DNA of 64,000 nucleotides from Ferranicluibacter rubi (lineage in GTDB: Bacteria; Pseudomonadota; Alphaproteobacteria; Rhizobiales; Rhizobiaceae), in contig NZ_JAANCM010000012.1 of the NCBI RefSeq assembly GCF_011603255.1, positions 1-64,000 of the forward strand, written 5' to 3'. Made by a program: the position numbers and the translations under genes. The notes under the pieces are model-generated. The model had not been told where the DNA came from. It ran no database searches and saw only the letters and a program-made list of their open reading frames with translations. Position 1 is the stretch's first letter, and every line of letters starts with the position of its first letter. This document shows positions 24,883 to 33,065 of the stretch, in pieces.

Positions 24883-25683
24883 ATGGCCCGTTCCGCCCTT
24901 CTCAACGTCATGGTCCAGGCCGCCTTCAAGGCCGGCAAGTCGTTGTCCCGCGATTTCGGCGAGGTGCAGAACCTGCAGGTTTCGATGAAGGGACCCGGCG
25001 ACTACGTATCGCAGGCCGATCGCAAGGCTGAAAAGATCCTTCGCGAAGAGCTGATGAAGGCCCGCCCGACCTATGGCTATCTCGGCGAGGACGGCGACGA
25101 GGTCGAGGGCACGGACGGCGCGCATCGCTGGATCGTCGATACGCTCGACGGCGCCACCAACTTCCTGCACGGCATTCCGCATTTCGCCATCACCATCGCG
25201 CTGGAGCGTCAGGGCGAGATCGTCACCGCCGTGATCCTCAACCCGGCAACCGACGAACTCTACACCGCCGAGCGCGGCGGCGGGGCCTTCCTCAACGATC
25301 GCCGCCTGCGCGTAGCCGCACGCCGCAGTCTGGCGGATTCCGTCATTTCCTCGGGTACGCCGTTCCTCGGCCGCGGGCACCACGGCAACCACCTTATCGA
25401 ACTGCGGCATGTGATGGGCGAAGTCGCCGGCGTCCGCAGCCTCGGCTCGCCCTCCCTGGCACTGGCCTATGTCGCGGCCGGCCGGTTCGACGGCTACTGG
25501 GAACGCGGCCTGATGCCGTGGGATCTGGCAGCCGGCATCCTGATGGTGCGCGAGGCGGGCGGCTGGATCGCCGATATCGACGGCGGCAACAAGCCGATCG
25601 AAGACGGCTCGATCATCGCCGGCAACGAATATATCCGCAAGGCGCTGCACGAGGTCCTGCACCGCCCGATGCCCGGCAAGTAA
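24883..25683 (+). CDS. suhB: Inositol monophosphatase family protein
   Basis: A 266-residue sugar-phosphatase. Motif 1 is present in variant form (WIVDTLDGATNFLHGIP; the usual form is DPLDGTTNF), and motif 2 is WDLAAGILMVREAGG. The acidic metal-binding site before them reads YGYLGEDGDEVEG, again diverging from the common EE pair. It should bind magnesium and dephosphorylate inositol or related phosphates. A regulatory role on ribosome maturation is known for E. coli SuhB only. AGAGGAAG precedes the ATG at 24883. A terminator-like hairpin stands immediately upstream. Confidence 0.9.
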   Translation: MARSALLNVMVQAAFKAGKSLSRDFGEVQNLQVSMKGPGDYVSQADRKAEKILREELMKARPTYGYLGEDGDEVEGTDGAHRWIVDTLDGATNFLHGIPHFAITIALERQGEIVTAVILNPATDELYTAERGGGAFLNDRRLRVAARRSLADSVISSGTPFLGRGHHGNHLIELRHVMGEVAGVRSLGSPSLALAYVAAGRFDGYWERGLMPWDLAAGILMVREAGGWIADIDGGNKPIEDGSIIAGNEYIRKALHEVLHRPMPGK

Positions 25684-25930
25684 TCGAGACCGGATCGTGC
25701 CGGCCGCCTGGCACCCGGCATGTCCCATTTCTGCCGTTTTCCCGCGTCGATATCCGTCCGTCGGCGCGGTTTTTCCGGGCCGGCCGTTGCTCTGCCCAGG
25801 TCGTTGATCTCTCGCAGAATATGTGCGCGAACCGTTCCGGTTTGATAAATTATGCAGTAGGGTCTGCGCCATATGGCCGGGCCCGGCCGAGAGATGACCG
25901 GGCGGCCGGCTGGGAATCGAGAGAAGCGGC

Positions 25931-27010
25931 ATGGCGAAACTGACATTGTCTGGCTGGGATGCGGAGCAGGGCGGGGACTACAATCCGAACAAGCTGACGA
26001 GCCCCATGGTGTTCTTCTGGACCATGGTCATCTTCCTCATCATCGTCGGCTTCGTCGGCGCCATCCTGTTCCGTCAGGCGCAGGCCGCCTTTCTCAGCAA
26101 TCCCGGCCTCAACGGGCTGATCCTCGGCGTGCTGCTGATCGGCATCCTCCTCGTCTTCACCCATGTTCTGGCGCTCAGGCCCGAGGTGCGCTGGTTCAAC
26201 AACTTCCGCGCCGCTGGCAGCGCCGACAAGGTCGGGCGCGATCCGGTGCTGCTCGCTCCCATGCGGGCTCTGATCGGCAAGCGCCATTCGATGGCTATCT
26301 CCACCGCCGCGCTCCGCTCTATTCTCGACAGCATCGCCACCCGGCTCGATGAATCGCGCGATACGTCGCGCTATCTTATCGGCCTTCTCGTCTTTCTCGG
26401 CCTGCTCGGTACCTTCTGGGGCCTGCTCGGCACCATCGGTTCCATCAACACCGTCATCCAGTCGCTGGATGCCGGCAGCGGCAGCACGGAAGATGTGCTC
26501 TCGGCGCTGAAAACAGGCCTCTCCGCCCCCTTGACCGGCATGGGCACCGCCTTCTCCACCTCGCTGTTCGGTCTTGCCAGCTCGCTGGTTCTCGGCTTCC
26601 TCGATCTGCAGGCCGGCCGGGCGCAGAGCCGCTTCTACACCGAACTCGAAAACTGGCTGTCTTCCGTCACCGATGTCAGCTCGGATGTGAACGTGCGCTC
26701 CGAAGTCGGTGCTGGCGATCGCTCCGAAGATCTGCGGCTTATCGCCGAGGAGCTGAGCCGCATGACGCAGGAGGGCGGCACGAGCCAGCGCACGACGGCT
26801 GCCATGGCCAGCCTTGCCGAGGGCATTCAGGGCCTGGTGAAAAACATGCGCGGCGAGCAGCAGATGCTGCGCGACTGGATCGAGGCCCAGCAGGAAGAGG
26901 CGCGCTCCATGCGCCGCACGCTCGACAAGCTGGCCGCGCGACTGTCGGACAACGACAGGAAGACCCTGCCGACACCGCGTCGGGCCAGCGAAGAGACGGG
27001 ACAGGACTGA
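25931..27010 (+). CDS. MotA/TolQ/ExbB-type proton channel protein
   Basis: A 359-residue inner-membrane protein. Four transmembrane segments are predicted at about 26-47, 62-82, 147-169 and 204-226. The family core is LVFLGLLGTFWGLLGTIGSI and MGTAFSTSLFGLASSLVLG, the proton-channel helices of MotA/ExbB. The C-terminal 130 residues are hydrophilic and helical. One base separates it from a MotB-like gene, so the two form a stator-like complex. It is distinct from tolQ at 60433. The partner of the motor is unknown; flagellar genes are absent from the window. Confidence 0.88.
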   Translation: MAKLTLSGWDAEQGGDYNPNKLTSPMVFFWTMVIFLIIVGFVGAILFRQAQAAFLSNPGLNGLILGVLLIGILLVFTHVLALRPEVRWFNNFRAAGSADKVGRDPVLLAPMRALIGKRHSMAISTAALRSILDSIATRLDESRDTSRYLIGLLVFLGLLGTFWGLLGTIGSINTVIQSLDAGSGSTEDVLSALKTGLSAPLTGMGTAFSTSLFGLASSLVLGFLDLQAGRAQSRFYTELENWLSSVTDVSSDVNVRSEVGAGDRSEDLRLIAEELSRMTQEGGTSQRTTAAMASLAEGIQGLVKNMRGEQQMLRDWIEAQQEEARSMRRTLDKLAARLSDNDRKTLPTPRRASEETGQD

Positions 27011-27011
27011 G

Positions 27012-28040
27012 ATGGCGCTACGCAGGGGTCGCCACCAGCGCACCGTGGATTACTGGCCCGGCTTCGTCGATGCCCTGTCGACGCTGCTGCTCGCCATCAT
27101 GTTTCTGCTCTCGGTCTTCGTTATGGCGCAGTTCCTGCTCAGCCGCGAAATCAGCGGCAAGGACGAGGTGCTGACGCGGCTGAACAGCCAGATCAACGAA
27201 CTGACCCAGCTTCTGGCGCTGGAAAAGAGCGGCAAGCAGGATCTGGAGGATTCGCTCGCCAATCTGCAGGCGTCGCTTCAGACGTCGGAGGGCGAGCGCT
27301 CGCGGCTGCAATCGCTGCTCGATCAGGGCAGCGGCAGCACGGCTGCGGCTGACCAGCGGATCGGCGACCTCACCGGACGGCTTGAAGCCGAACAGCAGGC
27401 AAGCGGCCGGGCGATGAGCCAGATCGATCTCCTCAACCAGCAGATCGCCGCGCTGCGCAACCAGATCGCCGCCATCGAAAGTGCTCTTCAGGCATCCGAG
27501 GCGCGCGACACGACATCGCAGACAAAAATTGCAGACCTTGGCCGTCGCCTTAACGTGGCACTGGCCCAGCGCGTGCAGGAGTTGAACCGCTACCGGTCCG
27601 ATTTCTTTGGCCGCCTGCGCGAAATCCTGTCGGACCGCGAGAACATCCGTATCGTCGGCGACCGCTTCGTCTTCCAGTCGGAAGTCCTCTTTCCCTCCGG
27701 CGGCAACGAGCTGAACCCGGCAGGGCAGGAGGAGATGGGCAAGCTCGCCATGGCGCTGCTCGATCTCGCCAAGGAAATTCCGGCCGAGATCAACTGGGTG
27801 CTGCGGGTCGATGGCCATACGGACAACGTGCCGCTTTCGGGCGCCGGTCGCTACATCGACAACTGGGAACTTTCGTCGGCCCGCGCCACGTCGGTGGTCA
27901 AATACCTCATCTCCAAGGGCGTCCCCCCCGGCCGTCTTGTCGCCGCCGGCTTCGGCGAGTTCCAGCCGATCGCCGAGGGCGACACCAAGGAAGCCCGCGA
28001 CCAGAACCGTCGGATCGAGTTGAAGCTGACGGAGAAGTAG
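27012..28040 (+). CDS. OmpA/MotB-like peptidoglycan-binding stator protein
   Basis: A 342-residue protein. The single transmembrane helix (about 17-41) carries Asp20 in WPGFVDALSTLLLAIMFLL, matching the proton-carrying Asp of MotB. A long coiled coil (about 45-185, heptads such as LTRLNSQINELTQLLALEKS) follows. The C-terminal OmpA domain (about 210-340) has RVDGHTDNVPL and NWELSSARATSVVKYL, which bind peptidoglycan. Paired with the preceding ExbB-like gene. The coiled coil is longer than in MotB, so it probably spans the periplasm as a force arm. A repeat element follows. Confidence 0.9.
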   Translation: MALRRGRHQRTVDYWPGFVDALSTLLLAIMFLLSVFVMAQFLLSREISGKDEVLTRLNSQINELTQLLALEKSGKQDLEDSLANLQASLQTSEGERSRLQSLLDQGSGSTAAADQRIGDLTGRLEAEQQASGRAMSQIDLLNQQIAALRNQIAAIESALQASEARDTTSQTKIADLGRRLNVALAQRVQELNRYRSDFFGRLREILSDRENIRIVGDRFVFQSEVLFPSGGNELNPAGQEEMGKLAMALLDLAKEIPAEINWVLRVDGHTDNVPLSGAGRYIDNWELSSARATSVVKYLISKGVPPGRLVAAGFGEFQPIAEGDTKEARDQNRRIELKLTEK

Positions 28041-28078
28041 GCGAGCGGGGGCAGGGCAAACATTTCGCGCTGGCGATT

Positions 28079-28212
28079 GCCCCTAACCCTCTCCCCGCCT
28101 GCGGGGCGAGGGGACGTGCCCTGCTCGGCGTTTTGATATGTGGCAAAAGCGGTGCCTCAAGGTCCCTTCTCCCCGCGCGCGAGGAGAAGGTGGCGGCAGC
28201 CGGATGAGGGGC
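28079..28212. repeat. Composite palindromic intergenic repeat, copy 2 (RIME-like)
   Basis: A 134-bp element between converging genes (stator pair and tctC). It has GCCCCTAACCCTCTCCCC on the left and the module GGTGGCGGCAGCCGGATGAG ending GGGC on the right. The arrangement is copy 1 in reverse orientation. The middle is unrelated to copy 1. Confidence 0.8.
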
Positions 28213-28233
28213 TAGTCTGGTAAAGACGACCTC

Positions 28234-29223
28234 TCAATCCAGCGTCACATTGGCGTCCTTCACAACCGGCGTCCACTTGTTGATCTCCGCCTTCACATGC
28301 GTCTTCAGTTCCTCCGGCGTCGAAGCGACGATGGTGGCGCTGAAGTCCTTCATGCGGGCAACGACGTCGGGATCGGCCATGGCTTTCTTCGCCGCCGCGT
28401 TCAAACGGGCGATGACGGGTTCGGGCGTGCCGGCCGGGGCGAACAGTGCATTCCACGTATAGGTCTCGTAGCCCGGAACGGTCTCCGCGATCGTCGGCAC
28501 GTCGGGGAAGGAGGCTGCGCGTTCGGCCGTGGTCACGCCGAGTGCCCGCAGGGTGCCGGCCTTGATGTGGCCGGAGGACGAGGGGAGGTTGTCGAACATG
28601 ATCGGCACCTGATTGCCGATCACGTCGTTCAGCGCCGGGCCGGAGCCCTTGTAGGGAATGTGCTGCATGCTGACGCCGGCCATCTTCTTGAAGAGTTCGC
28701 CCGACAGGTGCAGCGGCGTGCCGTTGCCTGAAGAGGCGTAGGAATATTTCTCGGGATCGGCCTTCAGAAGAGCGATCAGCTCGGCCACCGTCTTGGCCGG
28801 TAGTTCCGGATTGACCACCAGGACGTTGGGCACCAGCACGAGAAGCGACACCGGCGCAAAGTCCGTCTCCGGGTCGTAAGGCTTGGTCTTCAGGATCAAG
28901 GGGTTGAGCGCATGCGTGGCGACCGTGCCCATCAGGATCGTGTAGCCGTCCGCATCGGCGCGGGCGACGTTGGTCGCGCCGAGATTGCCACCGGCACCCG
29001 CGACGTTCTGGACGATGACCTGCTCGCCGAGATCGTCCGACATCTTCTGCGCGACGATGCGCGCCACCACGTCCGTCGAGCCACCGGCGGCAAAGGGCAC
29101 GACCATGGTCACGGTGCGCTCCGGAAAGTCCTGCGCCTGCGCACTGCCCGTGGCCATTGCCAGCGGCAAGGCGAGAGCAAGGGCCGGCAGCGTTCCGGTC
29201 AAAAAGGATTTGAAGACAGACAT
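28234..29223 (-). CDS. Tripartite tricarboxylate transporter receptor (TctC/Bug family)
   Basis: A 329-residue periplasmic binding protein. A signal peptide (LPALALALPLAMATGSAQAQ) precedes FPERTVTMVVPFAAGGSTDV, the TctC hallmark loop. GAGGNLGATNVARADADGYT, KYSYASSGNGTPLHLSGELF and the Bug-type VPTIAETVPGYE segment follow. It binds a carboxylate or related solute. No tctA/tctB membrane genes are adjacent, so it is an orphan receptor. GGGAGGAACGCG is the ribosome binding site. Expressed alone, toward the repeat. Confidence 0.92.
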   Translation of the reverse strand: MSVFKSFLTGTLPALALALPLAMATGSAQAQDFPERTVTMVVPFAAGGSTDVVARIVAQKMSDDLGEQVIVQNVAGAGGNLGATNVARADADGYTILMGTVATHALNPLILKTKPYDPETDFAPVSLLVLVPNVLVVNPELPAKTVAELIALLKADPEKYSYASSGNGTPLHLSGELFKKMAGVSMQHIPYKGSGPALNDVIGNQVPIMFDNLPSSSGHIKAGTLRALGVTTAERAASFPDVPTIAETVPGYETYTWNALFAPAGTPEPVIARLNAAAKKAMADPDVVARMKDFSATIVASTPEELKTHVKAEINKWTPVVKDANVTLD

Positions 29224-29434
29224 CGCGTTCCTCCCGTCACTGTCTGAGATCTGGCCTCAGCGCAACCTCCGAAGCGCCAGCCGGGATGGAGAGTGACATC
29301 GGGGGGAGGGCGGAGACAACCGCCTCTTTGGTCGAAAGCCGCCGCCTCGCCGCATTTTGCCGCGCAGGGCTTCGTTCATGGGTAACCTTCCACCCGCCCA
29401 TGGATGAGATGGGTGGAAAGATACCCAGCTGGCC

Positions 29435-31237
29435 TTAAAGGTTGGCGACGTTGAGCGCTTGGGCGCCATGGTCGAACTGCAGCCGCGCGAGGCGCGCATA
29501 GAGCCCGCCCTGACGCACCAGCGAGGCATGGGTGCCGTCCTCGACGATGCGCCCCTGATCCATGACCAGAATGCGGTCGGCCTTCAGCACGGTCGCCAGC
29601 CGGTGGGCGATGACCAGGGTCGTGCGCGTGCGCATCAACCCGTCGAGCGCCGTCTGCACCAGCGTCTCGCTTTCGGCGTCGAGTGCGGATGTGGCCTCAT
29701 CGAGCAGCAGCACCGGCGCATCCTTCAGGATGGCGCGGGCAATGGCGATGCGCTGGCGCTGACCGCCCGACAGGGTGATACCGCGCTCGCCGACCGGCGT
29801 GTCGTATCCATCGGGCATGGCCCGAATGAAGGTATTGGCCTGCGCGGCGCTCGCCGCCGCTTCCACCGCTGCCCGCGTCGCACCCGGCGTGCCGAAGGCA
29901 ATGTTCTCGTGGATGGTGGCCGCAAAGATCGTCACGTCCTGCGGTACGATCGCCACCCGGCCGCGCAAACCCCGCGGCGCGAGATCGCGGATGTCGATGC
30001 CATCGAGCCTGATCACGCCGCTGTCGGGATCGTAAAAGCGCAGTAGCAGCGAGAAGAGCGTGCTTTTGCCGGTGCCGGAGGAACCGACGATCGCCACGGT
30101 TTGGCCCGGCTCTACCGCGAAGCTCAAAGCTTTGAGGCTCTTTTCGAGCGGGCGCGTCGGGTAGGCGAAGTGGACGGTCTCGAACGCGACCCGGCCGATG
30201 GCGGGCTGCGGCAACACCTTGGCGTGGGCAGGCTCGGTGATCGCGGGCTGTTCCTGCAGCAATTCGCTCAGCCGCTCGGCGGCACCGGCTGCCTGCGAAA
30301 GCTCGCCCCAGACTTCCGACAGGGCGCCAAGGCTGCCGGCTGCAAAGACGGAATAGAGCAGGAACTGGCCGAGCGTGCCGGGCGAGATGGTGCCGGCGAG
30401 CACGTCCTGCGCGCCGAACCAGAGCACGGCGACGACGCTGCCGAAGATCATGGTGATGGCGAAGGCCGTCAGCGCCGAGCGCGCGGTGATCGCGCCGCGT
30501 GCGGCCCTGTAGGCGTCTTCCACCGTGCTGCCATAGCGCGCCATGGCGGTCGCCTCGCCATTGAAGGCCTGCACGGTGCGGATCGCGCCGATCGCCTCGC
30601 TGGCATAGGCGGACGCGCCCGCCAGCCTGTCCTGTGCTTCGCGCGAGCGGCGGCGGACGTTGCGGCCGAAGGCGACCAGCGGAAAGACGATGACCGGTAT
30701 GGCCATCAGCACGAGGCTTGAGAGTTTCGGGCTGGTATAGACCATCATGGCGATGGCCCCGAGGCAGAGGATGATGTTGCGCAGTGCGACGGAGGCCGTG
30801 GCGCCCACCGCCGACTTGATCTGCGTCGTATCCGCCGTCAGCCGCGAGACGATCTCGCCGGATTGGTTGACGTCGAAGAAGGCGGGAGACAGCCGGGTGA
30901 TATGGTCGAACACCTCGCGCCTGATATCGGCCACCACCCGCTCGCCGAGCGTGATGACGAAGAAGTAACGCCCGGCGCTCGCCAGCGCCAGCACGATGGC
31001 CAGCACCATCAGCATGGCGAAATAGGTGTTGATGAAGGCGCTGTCGGAATTGGAAAAGCCGTGGTCGATCATGCGGCGCACCGCCAGCGGCAGCGTCAGC
31101 GTGGTCAGTGCCGCGGCCACCAGACAGACGGCGGCCCCGGCCATCAGGCCGCGATAGCGTTTCACATAGGGAAGAAGCCCGGCCAGCGGACGGACCTTTC
31201 GCGTGGCCCCTGCCGCCTTGTCGTTGTCGATCGCCAC
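29435..31237 (-). CDS. ABC exporter (ATP-binding plus transmembrane), multidrug/lipid type
   Basis: About 600 residues in one half-transporter. It has an ABC transmembrane domain of six helices (about 20-310), then an ATPase domain with Walker A GSSGTGKS, signature LSGGQRQRIAIARAI, Walker B APVLLLDEATSALD and the H-loop (VIAHRLA). It likely works as a homodimer exporting a lipid or drug. I chose the GTG start at 31237 because a full GGAGG lies five bases upstream; an ATG at 31273 would add 12 residues but has no such site. It stands alone between the TctC receptor and rpmE. Confidence 0.9.
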   Translation of the reverse strand: MAIDNDKAAGATRKVRPLAGLLPYVKRYRGLMAGAAVCLVAAALTTLTLPLAVRRMIDHGFSNSDSAFINTYFAMLMVLAIVLALASAGRYFFVITLGERVVADIRREVFDHITRLSPAFFDVNQSGEIVSRLTADTTQIKSAVGATASVALRNIILCLGAIAMMVYTSPKLSSLVLMAIPVIVFPLVAFGRNVRRRSREAQDRLAGASAYASEAIGAIRTVQAFNGEATAMARYGSTVEDAYRAARGAITARSALTAFAITMIFGSVVAVLWFGAQDVLAGTISPGTLGQFLLYSVFAAGSLGALSEVWGELSQAAGAAERLSELLQEQPAITEPAHAKVLPQPAIGRVAFETVHFAYPTRPLEKSLKALSFAVEPGQTVAIVGSSGTGKSTLFSLLLRFYDPDSGVIRLDGIDIRDLAPRGLRGRVAIVPQDVTIFAATIHENIAFGTPGATRAAVEAAASAAQANTFIRAMPDGYDTPVGERGITLSGGQRQRIAIARAILKDAPVLLLDEATSALDAESETLVQTALDGLMRTRTTLVIAHRLATVLKADRILVMDQGRIVEDGTHASLVRQGGLYARLARLQFDHGAQALNVANL

Positions 31238-31483
31238 ACTGTCCTCCAGTCGCCCAGCGTCTGGACGAAACATTTCACGCGTCTTGCGGCCGGATCATCG
31301 AGATTCGGCTTTGCTGACAGGCCTTGCTATGGCCCTTGTTATCTCTTGGGCCTTCATGTATAGGCACCGCATCCAATTGAAAAGACGTTGGCCGAAATGC
31401 GGTCTGCGGCTTCATTATCGTGTTCGGTCCCGCAGCCGCAAGTGGTTGCGACAAATGGACCCGGGAACTGCAGGAAGAGTGTT

Positions 31484-31705
31484 ATGAAGGCTGATATCCA
31501 TCCCGCTTACCACATGATCAAGGTGGTCATGACCAACGGCACCGAGTACGAGACCCGCTCGACCTGGGGCTCCGAAGGCCAGACCATGAACCTTGAAATC
31601 GATCCCCATTCGCACCCGGCCTGGACCGGCGGTAACCAGCAGCTCATGGACCGCGGCGGCCGCGTTTCCAAGTTCAAGAAGCGCTTCGAAGGCCTCGGCC
31701 TTTAA
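31484..31705 (+). CDS. rpmE: 50S ribosomal protein L31
   Basis: A 73-residue L31: [20 protein letters not shown], then [17 protein letters not shown] and [13 protein letters not shown]. The cysteine residues that bind zinc in some L31 proteins are absent, so it is the zinc-free type common in alphaproteobacteria. AGGAAGAG precedes the ATG at 31484. A terminator follows within 60 bp. Divergent from the ABC exporter gene. Confidence 0.96.
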   Translation: MKADIHPAYHMIKVVMTNGTEYETRSTWGSEGQTMNLEIDPHSHPAWTGGNQQLMDRGGRVSKFKKRFEGLGL

Positions 31706-31759
31706 GATCCGCTTTTGCTGGTGCGTCGCTTCGGCGCGCTGGATGCAGTGATTAATTGG

Positions 31760-31786
31760 AAAAGCCCGGTTCGCCGGGCTTTTTTG
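31760..31786 (+). terminator. Rho-independent terminator of rpmE
   Basis: GCCCGG-TTCG-CCGGGC hairpin with an A run before it and TTTTTT after it. Confidence 0.92.
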
Positions 31787-31828
31787 TGTTTGTTTGGGTA
31801 ATTTAAAGAGAGGCCTCTGGGTGTGTCC

Positions 31829-32010
31829 GCCCCTCATCCGGCTGCCGCCACCTTCTCCCCGCAGGCGGGTAGAAGGGACATGTGGCGCCGGTGCGGCGTA
31901 CACAGACACCTCTTCCTCCCAGCCTCTGCCGATATGAGACCCGCGAAGCCCACCGCGCAGTCCCTTCGCCCCGCCTGCGGGGAGAAGGTGGCGGCAGCCG
32001 GATGAGGGGC
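31829..32010. repeat. Composite palindromic intergenic repeat, copy 3, with 41-bp perfect inverted arms
   Basis: A 182-bp element between rpmE and rcdA. Positions 31829-31869 and 31970-32010 are perfect inverted copies (41 bp each), beginning GCCCCTCATCCGGCTGCCGC. About 100 bp separate them. It is built from two copies of the module seen singly in the other two elements. No coding capacity of its own. Confidence 0.9.
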
Positions 32011-32065
32011 TGCCACCACCATTATCGTTGCGGGCATGCCAAAGAACGCGACATCACCCAAACAC

Positions 32066-32095
32066 GAAAAAGCCCGGCATGCCGGGCTCGTTTCT
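32066..32095 (-). terminator. Rho-independent terminator of rcdA
   Basis: AGCCCGGC and GCCGGGCT hairpin. On the minus strand it is followed by TTTTTCG, 24 bp beyond the rcdA stop. Confidence 0.9.
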
Positions 32096-32118
32096 TCCGA
32101 TAGTGACCGTCTGAAACC

Positions 32119-32637
32119 TCAGTTCGCGCCAAAGGCCGTCTGAAGCAGGTTCAACTGGGCCTTCACGCCGTTCTGGTTGTCAGGCACGAAGCTGCCGGCT
32201 TCCTGGGGGCGGTAGATTTCGCGGTCGAGCAGGGCGACGCGGTTCTGGAGGCGGAGCGAGCGGTCGATGAGGTCGCGGAAGCCCTCGGGGAGGTCGGACC
32301 AGCCCGGAGCGGTGCGATCGACATTGAAGCTGTCGAGGCGAACCTTGTTCTTTTCGGAAAGCACCTGATCGCGGGTCATCTCGCCGTTGTTCACGGCGCG
32401 CTGGAGAAGAAGCCAGGAGGCCATCTGCATCAGGCGGGTGGTAAGGCGCATGGATTCCGCCGCATAGAGAACGGACGCCATGCGCGGCAGAACCTTGGAG
32501 GCTGCGCGGCCGTGGCCATCGAGATAGCTCGCCGTTTCCTCGACCAGCCCCATGCCCTCAGCGTAGAGCGCCTTGAACTGTGCCGATGCTGCGGCGTGGC
32601 CTGCAAAACTGACGGTGTTCAATCCGCGTTCGGACAT
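32119..32637 (-). CDS. rcdA: RcdA family protein (DUF1465), adaptor for CtrA degradation
   Basis: A 172-residue all-helical protein. The block ESMRLTTRLMQMASWLLLQR is the DUF1465/RcdA signature, with ETASYLDGHGRAASKVLPR before it and LRLQNRVALLDREIY after it. In Caulobacter and Sinorhizobium RcdA works with CpdR and ClpXP to deliver CtrA and other cell-cycle proteins for proteolysis. The ATG at 32637 has AGGGAA upstream. A perfect CtrA-type site lies 124 bp upstream of the start. It terminates with its own hairpin. Confidence 0.92.
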   Translation of the reverse strand: MSERGLNTVSFAGHAAASAQFKALYAEGMGLVEETASYLDGHGRAASKVLPRMASVLYAAESMRLTTRLMQMASWLLLQRAVNNGEMTRDQVLSEKNKVRLDSFNVDRTAPGWSDLPEGFRDLIDRSLRLQNRVALLDREIYRPQEAGSFVPDNQNGVKAQLNLLQTAFGAN

Positions 32638-32760
32638 GTTTCATTCCCTGGTTAGACGCATTCACTCGGTCAGGTAACGGGCGGGTCGATAAAAAGTTTC
32701 TAACGCCGCTCTTCTCAACACGAAGAATGGTCTCATAGCGCATTTCGCGCAAGTATATTC

Positions 32761-32776
32761 TTAAGAAAGGGTTAAC
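32761..32776 (+). promoter_or_regulatory. CtrA-type binding site, TTAA-N7-TTAAC
   Basis: TTAAGAAAGGGTTAAC matches the full CtrA consensus with the correct 7-base spacer. It lies upstream of rcdA. Confidence 0.65.
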
Positions 32777-32820
32777 ATCCACACCTTGATGGAGACGCGT
32801 GGCCCAAGGCGTAACGAAGA

Positions 32821-32848
32821 CAAAAAAAAGAGCCGCAAAAGCGGCTCT
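32821..32848 (-). terminator. Rho-independent terminator, minus strand
   Basis: AGAGCCGC-AAAA-GCGGCTCT hairpin. On the minus strand it is followed by TTTTTTTT. Its own gene is uncertain: the MFS stop lies over 200 bp away, so it may end a small RNA. Confidence 0.85.
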
Positions 32849-32935
32849 CAAGGTAAAACAGGGAGAAAATCAGACCATTCGCCGAAGTGAAATGTCTGAG
32901 TCCAGAGCGAACTGGATGTCATGATGTATAAACCG
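32829..32935 (-). ncRNA. Candidate small RNA ahead of rcdA
   Basis: A minus-strand transcript of about 100 nt is suggested by the T8 terminator at 32821-32848 and by an internal hairpin (CAGAC/GTCTG arms, 32873-32900). A TTTCTCCCTG segment resembling an anti-Shine-Dalgarno loop lies between them. A CtrA-type site sits just upstream at 32942. No coding frame with a ribosome binding site is present. Confidence 0.35.
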
Positions 32936-32941
32936 AAATGC

Positions 32942-32956
32942 TTAACGGACGGTTAA
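32942..32956. promoter_or_regulatory. Second CtrA-type site, TTAA-N7-TTAA
   Basis: TTAACGGACGGTTAA has two TTAA half-sites seven bases apart and is nearly palindromic. It lies just upstream of the candidate small RNA. Confidence 0.5.
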
Positions 32957-33065
32957 AAGTGTATTGTTCCGGCCTCGATCCGCGACATTTTTCACAAAAT
33001 TATTGTTTCGTTCATCTTTCGACACAGCGGGCAGCATCGCGATTCGTCTGCTGTTCTCGCGTCCC

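Larger units (their letters stand above)
32638..33065. promoter_or_regulatory. Non-coding region with CtrA-type sites and a candidate small RNA
   Basis: About 430 bp without a recognisable protein gene. Two TTAA-N7-TTAA sites are present (32761-32776 and 32942-32956), with a strong minus-strand terminator at 32829-32848. The rest, including an AT-rich 32960-33010, I cannot assign. Confidence 0.7.

Noticed and set aside
25931-28040. Zorya anti-phage defence (ZorA/ZorB)
   Set aside because: The stator-like pair fits, but zorC/zorD or zorE are absent, the ZorA-type tail is short, and the surroundings are housekeeping.
31829-32010. CRISPR array
   Set aside because: Only two repeat-like arms, inverted and not direct, with no regular spacers and no cas genes.
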